A stretch of DNA of 64,000 nucleotides from Desulfatirhabdium butyrativorans DSM 18734 (GTDB taxonomy: Bacteria > Desulfobacterota > Desulfobacteria > Desulfobacterales > Desulfatirhabdiaceae). The notes beneath the pieces are model-generated. The model did not search any database. It had not been told where the DNA came from and saw only the letters and a program-made list of their open reading frames with translations. Every line of letters starts with the position of its first letter. Position 1 is the first letter of the stretch. Positions 7,900-17,051 of this stretch are shown here, piece by piece. Made by a program: the position numbers and the translations under genes. The stretch lies in assembly GCF_000429925.1 (NCBI RefSeq), contig NZ_AUCU01000015.1:62001-126000 (forward strand). The letters run 5' to 3'.

Positions 7900-8507
7900 C
7901 ATTCAGAAAGACCCTCGAGGACGTCTGAGCCGATGCTACTGTTCGCGGCATCCTTCCCGACGCGCTGGTCACGGTCGTCAGCGTGATCTGGCACGGGTCG
8001 GAAGCCCTGACCCTCGTGTATCGCTCCCCTGACGGTCGCATTGCCGACGAAATCCTCTACCGCCATGACGAAGCGCGCCTCGAGATCGTCGAACAGGGCC
8101 GCCCCTGGAGCTTCGACGCCGATGGTGCGCTGTTCCGTCTTGTAGCGGAAGCCCGACGCATCCGCTTGGCGCACCTCTTCGATCCAGTGCTGGCGGTGCA
8201 CACGTCGCTCGTCGAGCCGTTGCCGCACCAGATCCCGGCGGTCTATGAGGCCATGTTGCCTCGACAGCCGCTGCGCTTCCTGCTTGCAGACGATCCGGGC
8301 GCCGGAAAAACCATCATGGCGGGCCTCCTCATGAAGGAGCTGATCGCCCGGGGCGACCTCAAACGCTGCCTCATCGTCTGTCCCGGCAACCTGGTGGAGC
8401 AGTGGCAGGACGAGTTATATCACCGCTTTCACCTTCCGTTTGAGATCATGACCAACGACAAGCTGGAGGCGGCACGTACCGGAAACTGGTTCCAGGAAAA
8501 TGACCTG
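7900..8507 (+). pseudogene. N-terminal fragment of a SNF2-type (BREX HII-like) helicase
   Basis: The reading phase shared with the ORF from 7983 shows LEDV, then an in-frame TGA (7927-7929), then ADATVRGILPDALVTVVSV. This fits the N-terminus of SNF2-like helicases interrupted by a nonsense codon. The fragment continues with LLADDPGAGKTIMAGLLMKEL (motif I) and LIVCPGNLVEQWQDEL (motif Ia), then stops matching after TGNWFQENDL and passes in frame into an unrelated ATPase. Later helicase motifs are absent. The base composition is clearly more GC-rich than the neighbours. It is a non-functional remnant of an acquired defence-type locus. Confidence 0.75.
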
Positions 8508-9598
8508 GCTATCGTGCGCCGTCGGCTGTTCGAGCCTTTGGCGCGTCCGGACGCATTCAAGCAGCGCGACGTGACGGCACGGGCGTTTGCCGACCTCTAC
8601 CGTGCGCAGGCGGCCGAATTCCCTGCCGAGTGCAAAACCGGCGACTACGAGAAGCGCATCCAGGCCGCCTACCCCATCCACCCGCTGCCGCGCTCGAACG
8701 CCGACGTGCCTGAAGATTCAAAAGTGGGGCTGGTCGTGCTGTCGGCGGAGCATCCCTACACGAAGGAGCCCGGCAATGCGGCGGAAGTCTCGGCGCAGGC
8801 GATTCTCGAGTCACGCGGCAACACCCCGCGTTTGTACCGCAACACGCTGGTGTTTCTTGCAGCCGATAAGGTGCGTCTGCAGGACCTCGACGAGGAGCTG
8901 CGCCGGTTCCGGGCTTGGGAGTCGATCCTGGCGGAGAAGGAGACGCTTAACCTGGACCCGCACCAGGTGCGTCAGGCCGAGACGCAGAAGCAGGCCGCCG
9001 ATGGCACGGTGACGGCTCGGTTGCCCGAAACCTACCAATGGCTGCTCGTGCCGGAGCAGACGAACCCGCAGGCACCGATGAGGTGGCAGGCCGTGCGACT
9101 TTCGGGGAGTGATGCGCTCGCCGTGCGGGCGAGCAAGAAACTCAAGAACGACGAGATGCTGATCACGAGTTTCGCCGCTTCGCGGCTTCGCATGGAACTC
9201 GATCGTGTGCCGCTTTGGCGTGGCGACAGATGGATGCCGAGATGATAACGTCATCGGACCCGGGGGCCGGGCTCAGGTCCCAGCCGGGTCTCGGTCCCGG
9301 ACCAGGGGCCGATTCGATGTCGGAATCCGATTCCGCACCGCAACTGCAGCCGCCGGAACGCCGACTCCGGCGCTACCATGGCACGGTCCAGCTCGATCCC
9401 GAACGTGTCGGGCGGGATGCCGGCCGGATCGCCGACGAGGTGATCGCCCATCTGGCCGGCCATGTGGGCGCGGAAGTCACGGTAACCCTCGAGATCGAAG
9501 CGAAGTTTCCAGACGGGGCTTCAGAGCAGATCGTCCGGGTCGTGACGGAGAACAGCCAAACGTTGAAGTTCACGAGTCATGGATTCGAGAGCGAGTAG
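8508..9598 (+). pseudogene. internally deleted DUF499 (BrxC/PglY-like) ATPase remnant
   Basis: From about 8508 the sequence reads AIVRRRLFEPLARPDAFKQ...YEKRIQAAYPIHP, a piece of the middle of a DUF499 protein. It then jumps at about 8684 to a C-terminal region (LVVLSAEHPYTKEPGN...SPRLYRNTLVFLAAD-like). The frame ends at 9245, and the true C-terminus (RRYHGTVQLDPERVGRDAGRIADEV...FTSHGF) continues in another frame to 9598. The normal protein is around 1000 residues, so most of it, including the P-loop, is missing. DUF499 proteins are the ATPases of BREX-like systems; the family match is from memory of conserved blocks. Confidence 0.7.
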
Positions 9599-9647
9599 AT
9601 CGTGGGCAGTGGGTGATCGGTGATGGGCGATAGGGGCTCACTCGATT

Positions 9648-11216
9648 TCAACATGGGGAGCTGACGTCCGTTTGGATCCGCTCCCATTCGAAGCCGACGA
9701 TGTTTCGGTCGGCGCTGCTGAATTCGACACCGATCAGAAAGATGGCATCGGCCTGGCCCCGATACCGCTCCCAGTAACGCATCTTGCGGATTTGGTCCAG
9801 GGCTGTGTGGGCGCTGCCATCGATTTCCACAACCTTGAACTCCAGGATGAACACCCGCCCCCCGAGCCGCACGGCCATGTCGATCCGACCCTTGTTCGTC
9901 ATCTGCTCGGCCGTGACATCGAGCCCCAGCGCCGTGAAATAGCAGTAAAAAATCGATGCATAATAGCCTTCGTATCTGGAGGACTCGTTTTTCCGGTACC
10001 ACTCATAGGGGATCGAGGCGAAAAAGGCGTGAAAGATGTCCCGGAGCTGGTCCAGGTCTGCCGCCTCCAGGCAGCGATAGAGCCGGATGCGGTTTCGGGT
10101 CTGTTCGGCGGTGGAATTCGTGAGATAGCGAAGCAGGTGTTCGGTCAGGCTTTTTTTGACCTCGAGATTGGGATAGACAAGCGTGTAGAGCCTGTCGCTT
10201 CCGAGCACCGCCCAATCTTTGATCGTCAGATAACCGGTTTGAAATAGAAGCGTGTCGAGCTGAATGTCGTCGATATCGAAGGAGGAAAGGATCGCTTCGG
10301 ATGCTTCAATGGTTTCGATATCGGGTGCGGGATATTGCCTTTCGGTAATGAGCTTGATCAGAAAGCTGGGGCTTCCGGTCTCGAACCAGTAGTTTCGAAA
10401 TTCTTTCGTGTCCAAAAACAACAGGATATCGAAGGGATTGTAGACCCGATCTCCCAGGAAATTGTACCCGTCGTACCAACGCCTGACTTCCTCCAGGTTT
10501 ACCCCGTCCAGCCTTTCGGCGAAGGTATGGATCAGTTCTTCATGCGTATAGCCGCAGACAGTGGCGGCCATCGGATCCAGGGTGATGTCCTGCAAATTGT
10601 TCAATCCGCTGAAGAGCGAGACCTTGCTGAACTTGCTCACTCCCGTAATGAAGACGAATTTCAGGAATTCGTCGGAATCCTTGATGACCGAATAGAAATT
10701 TTTGAGTCCTTCGCGGATTTCGACGGCCATCTGCGGCTTGTCGATGTGGTCGAGGATGGGCTTGTCGTATTCGTCGATCAGGATGACCACAGGTTGATGG
10801 TGACGGGTATACAGGGCACGGATGAGCTCAAAAAACCGCTCCCGCAGGTTTTGCTCCAGGAGCATCACATCCCCGTTTTCTGCATTGATTTTAAGGATAT
10901 AGGCAAAACGCTCCCCCAGATCCTCGATATCTTGGATTACACCGCTTCCGAAGCTGATGTGAATGACCGGATACCGGGTGTCCCAATCCCAGTTGTTTTC
11001 CAGATACAGACCGGAAAACAATTCTTTCCTGGCGAAAAAGGCCTGCCTCAGGGTATCCAGAAAGAGGGATTTTCCGAAGCGCCGGGGCCGGGAAAGAAAG
11101 TAATAGCCACCTCCCTTGTTGACGAGCTCGGCCACCATGGCGGTCTTGTCGACGTAGTAGAAATTGCCTTGCCGCATTTTGACGAAGCTCTGAATGCCGA
11201 TGGGAAGCTTTTTCAT
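9648..11216 (-). CDS. AAA-ATPase-like / PD-(D/E)XK nuclease-family protein, copy 2
   Basis: The 522-residue product is a paralogue of the protein at 5897-7441. The first about 85 residues and the last about 130 are almost identical, while the middle (about 95-145 and 285-390) differs strongly. It keeps the P-loop-like SRPRRFGKS, VVILIDEYDKPIL and the GRIDMAV...FILEFKVV nuclease core. The C-terminus is longer by eight residues (QTDVSSPC). The mosaic pattern suggests gene conversion or domain shuffling between copies. The start ATG 11216 gives the conserved MKKLPIGIQSF. Function is unknown. Confidence 0.85.
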   Translation of the reverse strand: MKKLPIGIQSFVKMRQGNFYYVDKTAMVAELVNKGGGYYFLSRPRRFGKSLFLDTLRQAFFARKELFSGLYLENNWDWDTRYPVIHISFGSGVIQDIEDLGERFAYILKINAENGDVMLLEQNLRERFFELIRALYTRHHQPVVILIDEYDKPILDHIDKPQMAVEIREGLKNFYSVIKDSDEFLKFVFITGVSKFSKVSLFSGLNNLQDITLDPMAATVCGYTHEELIHTFAERLDGVNLEEVRRWYDGYNFLGDRVYNPFDILLFLDTKEFRNYWFETGSPSFLIKLITERQYPAPDIETIEASEAILSSFDIDDIQLDTLLFQTGYLTIKDWAVLGSDRLYTLVYPNLEVKKSLTEHLLRYLTNSTAEQTRNRIRLYRCLEAADLDQLRDIFHAFFASIPYEWYRKNESSRYEGYYASIFYCYFTALGLDVTAEQMTNKGRIDMAVRLGGRVFILEFKVVEIDGSAHTALDQIRKMRYWERYRGQADAIFLIGVEFSSADRNIVGFEWERIQTDVSSPC

Positions 11217-11607
11217 GGTGACGACCTCCGTCATCTTTGGAACAGATTATGGAAACAGGTACTTACTAATTGCACTAAGGTTTAGGAGGCTAAGAGATCC
11301 TGGGGCACATTGATATCATAAAATGAAGTTTATGCGAACGCAACGACTATGCCGGATAATACCGGAAATTGGTCCATGCATGGTTCTCTTAGCGGCAGGA
11401 ATGTATGTGCCTGACGACATGCCGCCAAGTGTCATTCCTTTCGGGAAGAAAACGATTGCGCCAAATCGGGAGGCTTGGGAGATTGGGAATGACTTGACGC
11501 GGATCGAAAAACTTGTTTTCATGTCCGGGTATATGATCCGCTCCATGGTAACTGCGTTTCTTACAGAAATCAGACAAAATGGAAGATGACACCAACAAAG
11601 GAGAACC
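11217..11607. other. spacer upstream of aor with weak 88-codon frame
   Basis: Positions 11217-11345 resemble the leader of the first AAA-like paralogue. A frame of 88 codons (11323-11589) ends 18 bp before the aor start. It has no clear ribosome binding site, and its first codons overlap the duplicated leader. I see no recognised domain, so I do not call it a gene. Confidence 0.35.
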
Positions 11608-13500
11608 ATGAACCCCGAAAACAAGGTCCATCTGAAGGTGTTGATGCTTGATGCTTCAAGCGGCTTCTACCGGTTGGAGCGATACCGAGTCGGCGATTTC
11701 TTTGGCCCTGTGGATCTGGGCATTCACTTGGCCTACAAGCACAACAGCCTGACGTTCGGCGGCGGCCTTCTGGCCGGATCGGTCTTTCCCGGATCGAACC
11801 GCCTCATCTTCTGCGGCATTTCTCCCTGCTGGCACGGCATATACGTTTCATCGATGGGCGGAGCGGCGCTTGTGTTCGATAATCTCGGCATCAACATGGT
11901 CTCCATTCTCGGGAAAGCCTTGCGTCCATCCATGCTGTATTTGAACCGGATTCATGGCGAAGAAATCGAGGTGGAGCTCGTGGAAGTCGTTCCGGAGAAG
12001 CTTTGGGAAAGCGGCCGGCTGGGCGTGTATGGTGAGATGGAAGCTGCGATGGCGATTTTCTCCGAACGGTATGAAACCGATCCGAGGGTGCTTGCCGTAG
12101 GCCCGGCGGCCTTGTATACCGATTTTGGCGCCATCGCCTCCGCTCCGATCCGGAAAGGTATATTGACCCCGGTCGATACCTGGGCCGGCAGAGGGGGGTT
12201 CGGCACGAAGCTGCTTCAGGAACACGGCATTGTCGGCATCATTTACGGCGGAACCCACATCGACGAGGATGTCGCCGAACGCTCTGTGGTCGATCGGTGG
12301 TTCGAAGACAAGTACCACCAGCGCATGGCGGCAAAGGACCTGGATGCCACCACCAAATACCGCTACGATCCCAAATTCAATACCGGCGGCACGTTTGGTG
12401 TCAATTATGCATCGATGGACACCAACATCCTGGCGTTCAATTACCGCAGCATTTACTGGTCAGAAGCCGACCGGCGGGAGCTCCACCGCCGTTTCATCCT
12501 CGAACATTATCTGAAGCAGTTCAACGAAGAGACCATCCAGACCAAACAGCAGAAAACCTGTGGTGAGCCGTGTGCGGCTGTGTGCAAAAAACTGAACGGT
12601 ATCTACAAGAAAGATTATGAACCCTATCAGGCGATGGGACCGCTTTGCGGCGTCTTCGACCACCGGGCAGCCGAACGGCTCAACCACCGGGCAGATACGC
12701 TTGGTTTTGACGCCATTTCGGTAGGCGGTGTGCTTGCCTGGCTGATGGACTGCATCGATGAGGGGCTGATCGAGCCGGAGGCGCTCGGGGTGGATCGAAA
12801 ACCCAGATGGGACATGCAGGGCTTCGATGTCATCGAAGATTCATCGTACAACGCCGAGCTCGGCATGGCCTTGCTCGATGAAATGGTGCGACCCGAAGGA
12901 CGGATTCCACTGCAGTTCGGTGCCCGAAAATTCGCCCGTGCGCAAACCCGAAAGCGGGGCAGGCGGGTGATGGATCTCTTCGTTCACAACGCCTTCGCTC
13001 GTCAGGGCTGGATGGTCCCCAACCAGTACTGGACCCCCGGCGTTCTGGCGCCGATGGCCATTTCCGGGAAATACTACATGGTCTATGGCCGGGAATTCAT
13101 CGAGCCCAGGGAACTGGGCAGGCGCAACGCCCGGCGCATGATCCAGGAACTGATGCTCGACAACCTGGGGCTGTGCCGGTTCCACCGCGGCTGGTCTGAG
13201 GAACTCATGCCAGAGATCATCGAGAAGATATTTGGGTTGAAGGAACGGTTTCTCGAAGCGGTTCGCCTTACGGCAAGCCGGATCACCAGCCGGAATGCCG
13301 CCGTATTCTGGGAATCGGAGCGCAACATCGATATCGTTCATGCGTTTTTGAAAGACAAGAAGGAAATCGATCATATCGACGATCCGGAACTGGATCGATG
13401 GCTCGATCGCTTCGAGAAGGAAAAGCATTCGGCGGCCTTTGATTTCTGGTACGAGATGCACAAAGGCGCCCATGAGGTGCTGCGGGATTTTCCGGCATAA
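11608..13500 (+). CDS. aor: aldehyde:ferredoxin oxidoreductase (tungsten/molybdenum)
   Basis: The 630-residue protein has the AOR layout. An N-terminal tungstopterin domain contains GGLLAGSVFPGSNRLIF and SSMGGAA. The cluster motif CGEPCAAVC lies near residues 316-324, and a late cysteine in NLGLCRFHRGW probably completes the 4Fe-4S site. The enzyme oxidises aldehydes to acids with ferredoxin. Cluster spacing here is C-x3-C-x3-C, whereas I recall C-x2-C-x3-C for the Pyrococcus enzyme, so a divergent AOR subfamily is likely and the aldehyde cannot be predicted. AAAGGAG precedes ATG 11608. It faces the TRAP operon tail to tail. Confidence 0.9.
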   Translation: MNPENKVHLKVLMLDASSGFYRLERYRVGDFFGPVDLGIHLAYKHNSLTFGGGLLAGSVFPGSNRLIFCGISPCWHGIYVSSMGGAALVFDNLGINMVSILGKALRPSMLYLNRIHGEEIEVELVEVVPEKLWESGRLGVYGEMEAAMAIFSERYETDPRVLAVGPAALYTDFGAIASAPIRKGILTPVDTWAGRGGFGTKLLQEHGIVGIIYGGTHIDEDVAERSVVDRWFEDKYHQRMAAKDLDATTKYRYDPKFNTGGTFGVNYASMDTNILAFNYRSIYWSEADRRELHRRFILEHYLKQFNEETIQTKQQKTCGEPCAAVCKKLNGIYKKDYEPYQAMGPLCGVFDHRAAERLNHRADTLGFDAISVGGVLAWLMDCIDEGLIEPEALGVDRKPRWDMQGFDVIEDSSYNAELGMALLDEMVRPEGRIPLQFGARKFARAQTRKRGRRVMDLFVHNAFARQGWMVPNQYWTPGVLAPMAISGKYYMVYGREFIEPRELGRRNARRMIQELMLDNLGLCRFHRGWSEELMPEIIEKIFGLKERFLEAVRLTASRITSRNAAVFWESERNIDIVHAFLKDKKEIDHIDDPELDRWLDRFEKEKHSAAFDFWYEMHKGAHEVLRDFPA

Positions 13501-13520
13501 GGGATGGGGATTGCGCCGAG

Positions 13521-13554
13521 GTTGCAGGGGCAAGGCGCTTCTTGCCCCTGCAAA
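13521..13554. terminator. bidirectional hairpin between aor and dctP
   Basis: TTGCAGGGGCAAG (13522-13534) pairs perfectly with CTTGCCCCTGCAA (13541-13553) around a six-base loop. It lies between the ends of two convergent genes. There is no long T-tract on either strand. Confidence 0.5.
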
Positions 13555-13570
13555 CCGTCATCAGGAAGGA

Positions 13571-14677
13571 TCAGCTTTTCAGACTGTATTTTTCGGAAAT
13601 GGTTTCAAAGTAAGCTTTGTCTGCAATGGTTCCCCATACGCCTACCTGCTTCTTGAATTTCTTGAACGATTCGTGTACTTTCTTGGACATCGGATCCTTG
13701 GCCGCTTCTTCTTCCAGCACTTCATAAGACAATTTGCGAAGCGTTTCCATCATGGGCGCCGGAAATTCCATCAGGTTCACCTTGTGGACCGTGATCAATT
13801 CCTGCAGTGCGGCGCCGTTTCCGGCTTCAAACTCGCACAGGCTCCAGAGGTTGACTTCCATGGCGACCGCATCGATAGTCGCCTGGAGATCTTTCGGCAG
13901 GGATTCGTAGACTTTCTTGTTGAAGATCACTTCCAGCGCTGTTCCCGGCTCATGCCATCCGGGGTAATAGTAATACTTGGCAGCCTTGTAGAAACCCATC
14001 CGCAGATCGTGCAGCGGCCCCACCCATTCGGTTGCATCGATTACCCCGCGCTCGAGGGATGTGAAAATTTCCCCTACAGGCAAGAGCGTCACCGTCCCGC
14101 CGGCCTTTGCCACCACCTTGCCGCCAAGCCCGGGAATGCGCATCTTCAGGCCTTTATAATCGTCGATGGTCTTCATTTCCTTTCGGAACCATCCCCCCAT
14201 CTGAACGCCGGTGTTGAGGTGTGGCCGGGGAACGACATTGAAGGGCGCATACACTTCTTCCCAAAGCTTCAATCCGCCGCCACTGTAGAACCAGGCGTTG
14301 ATGCCCTGGGGGTTCAGGCCGAACGGGACCGAGGAAAACCACTGGGCAGCCGGCGCCTTGCCTGCCCAGTAATAGCCGGCACCGGTTCCGCATTCGACGG
14401 TGCCGTCGGAAACGGCATCGAAAACGCCCAATGCCGGTACCAGTTCCCCCGCCGCATAGACCTGAATCTTGATCCTTCCGTTGGTGGCTTCCTCCAAACG
14501 CTTGGCGAACCGTTCTGCGCCGGTCTGGAAAATCGGCAGGTTCGGCGGCCAGGTCGTGACCATTTTCCACGAATAGGTCTTGTCTGCCGCCAGGATCGTC
14601 GGGGCTGCAACTGTGGATGCCGCTGCAACGGCCGCTGCAGCCATGGACGTCTTCTTCAGGAATTCTCTTCTTTTCAT
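13571..14677 (-). CDS. dctP: TRAP transporter substrate-binding protein (DctP/TakP type)
   Basis: The 368-residue periplasmic protein has a twin-arginine-like signal (KRREFLKKTSMAAAAVAAAS) and the TRAP binding fold. Family marks are WKMVTTWPPNLPIFQTGAERFAKRLEEAT-type and MRIPGLGGKV, plus the YYYPGWHEPGTALEV block seen in TakP-like 2-oxo-acid binders. It captures a carboxylate and delivers it to the DctQM membrane parts encoded upstream. The start ATG 14677 is set by AAGGAG and the signal peptide; an upstream in-frame start adds 27 unsupported residues. The operon order is dctQ, dctM, dctP on the minus strand. The ligand is probably a monocarboxylic 2-oxo or hydroxy acid; this is inference. 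Confidence 0.9.
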   Translation of the reverse strand: MKRREFLKKTSMAAAAVAAASTVAAPTILAADKTYSWKMVTTWPPNLPIFQTGAERFAKRLEEATNGRIKIQVYAAGELVPALGVFDAVSDGTVECGTGAGYYWAGKAPAAQWFSSVPFGLNPQGINAWFYSGGGLKLWEEVYAPFNVVPRPHLNTGVQMGGWFRKEMKTIDDYKGLKMRIPGLGGKVVAKAGGTVTLLPVGEIFTSLERGVIDATEWVGPLHDLRMGFYKAAKYYYYPGWHEPGTALEVIFNKKVYESLPKDLQATIDAVAMEVNLWSLCEFEAGNGAALQELITVHKVNLMEFPAPMMETLRKLSYEVLEEEAAKDPMSKKVHESFKKFKKQVGVWGTIADKAYFETISEKYSLKS

Positions 14678-14779
14678 GCAGATTGCTCCTTTCCTTTGTG
14701 AAACGGTTGAAAGAACACTTCTGTCGTACAGAATTGCCAACGGGCAGGCATTGCTCAAGACCGCCAGAAAGCCGGGATA

Positions 14780-16105
14780 TCAATTGGAAAAGACGACCTT
14801 CGGAAGCCAGGTAGACAGGATCGGAAACAGGACGCAGATCGTTAATCCGATAAGCTGCAACACGACAAAGGGAATGATGCCCCTGTAGATATGCCCCGTT
14901 TCCACCTCCGGCGGGGTGACGGCCTTGAGATAAAAGAGGGAAAAACCGAAGGGCGGTGTCAGGAACGATGTCTGGAGGTTGACCGCCAGAATAACGCAGA
15001 ACCACAGCGGATCGATACCGAATTCGATGATGATGGGCGCCAGTACCGGAACGTGAATGAAGACGATCTCGATAAAATCGAGGAAAAAGCCGACGATGAA
15101 GATCACGAACATGACGATGAAAAAGACGAACCATTTCCCGTGGGTGTGAGCCATCCCGCCCAGGAAGGTGCGCACCAGGGTATCACCGCCCGTTCCCCGG
15201 AAGACCAGGCCGAAGGCTGCGGCGCCCACCAGGATGATAAACACCATGCTGGTGAGTTGCATCGTTGAATAGGAAACCTCTCGAAGAATCTGGTAGGTGA
15301 ACCTCTTGTTGAGGAAGGTCAGCAGTGTGGCACCGACGGCCCCGACAGACGCCGCTTCCGTCGGGGAGGCAATGCCTGCGAACATGGAGCCCAGCACGGC
15401 GACGATCAGAAAGAGCGGCGGGAAAAGAGCCTTACCGACCTTGATGAGCATTTCCCTGGATTTCAGTGCATCGAGCTCTTCCTGTGGAATGAGCGGCGCC
15501 CAATGCGGCTTGATCAGAGAGACAACAATGATATAGATGACATACAATACGACGAGGACCATGCCGGGGAATACGGCCGCCATGAACAGATCGCCGACGG
15601 GAACGCCGATGATATCACCTAAAAGCACCAGAATGATGCTCGGCGGAATGATCTGACCCAGCGTACCGGATGCAGCCACGGTTCCCGTAGCCAATTCCTT
15701 CTGATAGCCCCGCCTGAGCATGGTTGGAATGGCGATCAGCCCCATGGTGACGACGGTTGCGCCGACGATGCCCGTCGATGCGCCAAGCAGCGCGCCGACG
15801 ACAACGACGGAGACGGCAAGCCCACCCCGAACCTTGCCGAAGACAAGCCCCATCGTATCCAGAAGCTCTTCCGCAAGGCCCGAGCGCTCCAGCATCACGC
15901 CCATGAAAACGAACAGGGGAACCGCCAGGAGCGTGACGTTGTTCATGACGCCCCATATCCGGAGGGGAAGTAGATTGAAAAAATTCCAGCCAAAGCCGAT
16001 CAGACCAAAAGTCAGGGCGGTGCCCAGCAGGGTGAAGGTGACTGGAAAACCCACCATGATCAGAATGGACATTGCCAGAAACATCCAAGCGGCAAGATAT
16101 TGCAT
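14780..16105 (-). CDS. dctM: TRAP transporter large permease DctM
   Basis: The 441-residue integral membrane protein has about twelve to thirteen helices. It contains the DctM signatures NNVTLLAVPLFVFMGVMLE, GASTGIVGATVVTMGLIAIP, GTLGQIIPPSIILVLLGD and SPTEAASVGAVGA. It is the Na+-coupled transport subunit. The start ATG 16105 overlaps the dctQ stop by one base (TGATG), which indicates translational coupling; a longer upstream start is rejected. dctP follows 102 bp downstream. Confidence 0.93.
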   Translation of the reverse strand: MQYLAAWMFLAMSILIMVGFPVTFTLLGTALTFGLIGFGWNFFNLLPLRIWGVMNNVTLLAVPLFVFMGVMLERSGLAEELLDTMGLVFGKVRGGLAVSVVVVGALLGASTGIVGATVVTMGLIAIPTMLRRGYQKELATGTVAASGTLGQIIPPSIILVLLGDIIGVPVGDLFMAAVFPGMVLVVLYVIYIIVVSLIKPHWAPLIPQEELDALKSREMLIKVGKALFPPLFLIVAVLGSMFAGIASPTEAASVGAVGATLLTFLNKRFTYQILREVSYSTMQLTSMVFIILVGAAAFGLVFRGTGGDTLVRTFLGGMAHTHGKWFVFFIVMFVIFIVGFFLDFIEIVFIHVPVLAPIIIEFGIDPLWFCVILAVNLQTSFLTPPFGFSLFYLKAVTPPEVETGHIYRGIIPFVVLQLIGLTICVLFPILSTWLPKVVFSN

Positions 16106-16641
16106 CAGGCTGTCTCCTTTTTTGGATCGAGGTCTTTGCCGATGATGGTGAAGAAGCTCCGGATGCCCATCGCCGCGCCTTGCAGCAGCATGAGACAATA
16201 TCCGACTGGAATGGTGGACTTGATGATGAACCGGTAGGGAATACCGCCGGGATCGGGAGAGCCTTCGAGATTCAGAAAGGAGGTGTGGGCGAATTTATAG
16301 GATGTAGTGATGACCAGGTAACAGCCCGGGATCAGAAAAAACAGCACACCCAGCAAATTGATCCATGCGCGCCCCTTATCCCCGAGGCGCTGGTAAAAAA
16401 TATCCACCCGCACATGACCGTCCTTGAACAGGGTGTACCCGGCACCGATCAGGAAGATGAAAGCGAACAGGTGCCATTCGAGTTCTTGCATGAACACATA
16501 GCTGGTGTTGAACGCATACCGCATGACGACATCCGTGAAGACGACCACTACCACCAGAAGCGCCGCCCAGGAAGTGATGTTTCCCACAATCTGGTTGATG
16601 GAATCAATGGTGTTGCAGAGTTTTCTGAAAAAAGTGATCAT
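16105..16641 (-). CDS. dctQ: TRAP transporter small permease DctQ
   Basis: The 178-residue membrane protein has four helices and the DctQ marks FTDVVMRYAFNTSYVFMQELEWHLFAF-type, HVRVDIFYQRL and LLGVLFFLIPGCYLV. It supports the DctM transporter. GAGGAGG precedes ATG 16641; upstream in-frame codons are ignored for that reason. It is the first gene of the operon, and its promoter should lie in 16642-17050. Confidence 0.9.
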   Translation of the reverse strand: MITFFRKLCNTIDSINQIVGNITSWAALLVVVVVFTDVVMRYAFNTSYVFMQELEWHLFAFIFLIGAGYTLFKDGHVRVDIFYQRLGDKGRAWINLLGVLFFLIPGCYLVITTSYKFAHTSFLNLEGSPDPGGIPYRFIIKSTIPVGYCLMLLQGAAMGIRSFFTIIGKDLDPKKETA

Positions 16642-17051
16642 GAAGACGGGGTCCTCCTCAAACAAATCGGGTTCGGCGATCGGAATCCCAGTGCGGATTA
16701 AACGACAGATGCTGCGCTGCCCCAAATAGGGGTTTCCGTTCAGGCACTCGGTAATGAGAACCCCATACAGGAAACGCCATTCATCTTCAAGGATAAAGTA
16801 AGCCTGGATTATTCGGTGAACCCGATTTATCGTGAAAATACTATAGTTGGCAGTGGGCAGCCTGTAGGGGCGACCGGCGGGTCGCCCCTACGAGTCCCTG
16901 CAAATGCCTTGGTCTGTATTACCGCATCTGCCGGAATGATGAACGAATTTTCATCTCCAGGAGCTGCGCCTGTTTCGCGATGCAGCGCAATTCCTCGATA
17001 CGCTGGATCTCCTGCGGGTCAATGAAGCGCATCCGGCTTTTTGCGAGTCCA
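16642..17051. repeat. spacer with family A half copy, heptamer units and a 28-bp palindrome
   Basis: Positions 16711-16747 carry the right half of repeat family A (CCCAAATAGGGG, TTTCCGTTCAGGCAC). At 16852-16862 two 7-bp units (GGCAGTG, GGCAGCC) lead into a near-perfect inverted repeat at 16864-16891 (GTAGGGGCGACC against GGTCGCCCCTAC). A second copy of the unit-plus-palindrome module is at 19371-19434. No gene is seen. Confidence 0.6.

Noticed and set aside
7983-9245. Intact 420-residue helicase gene
   Set aside because: The frame joins parts of two unrelated proteins and lacks the later helicase motifs; it is treated as two pseudogene fragments.
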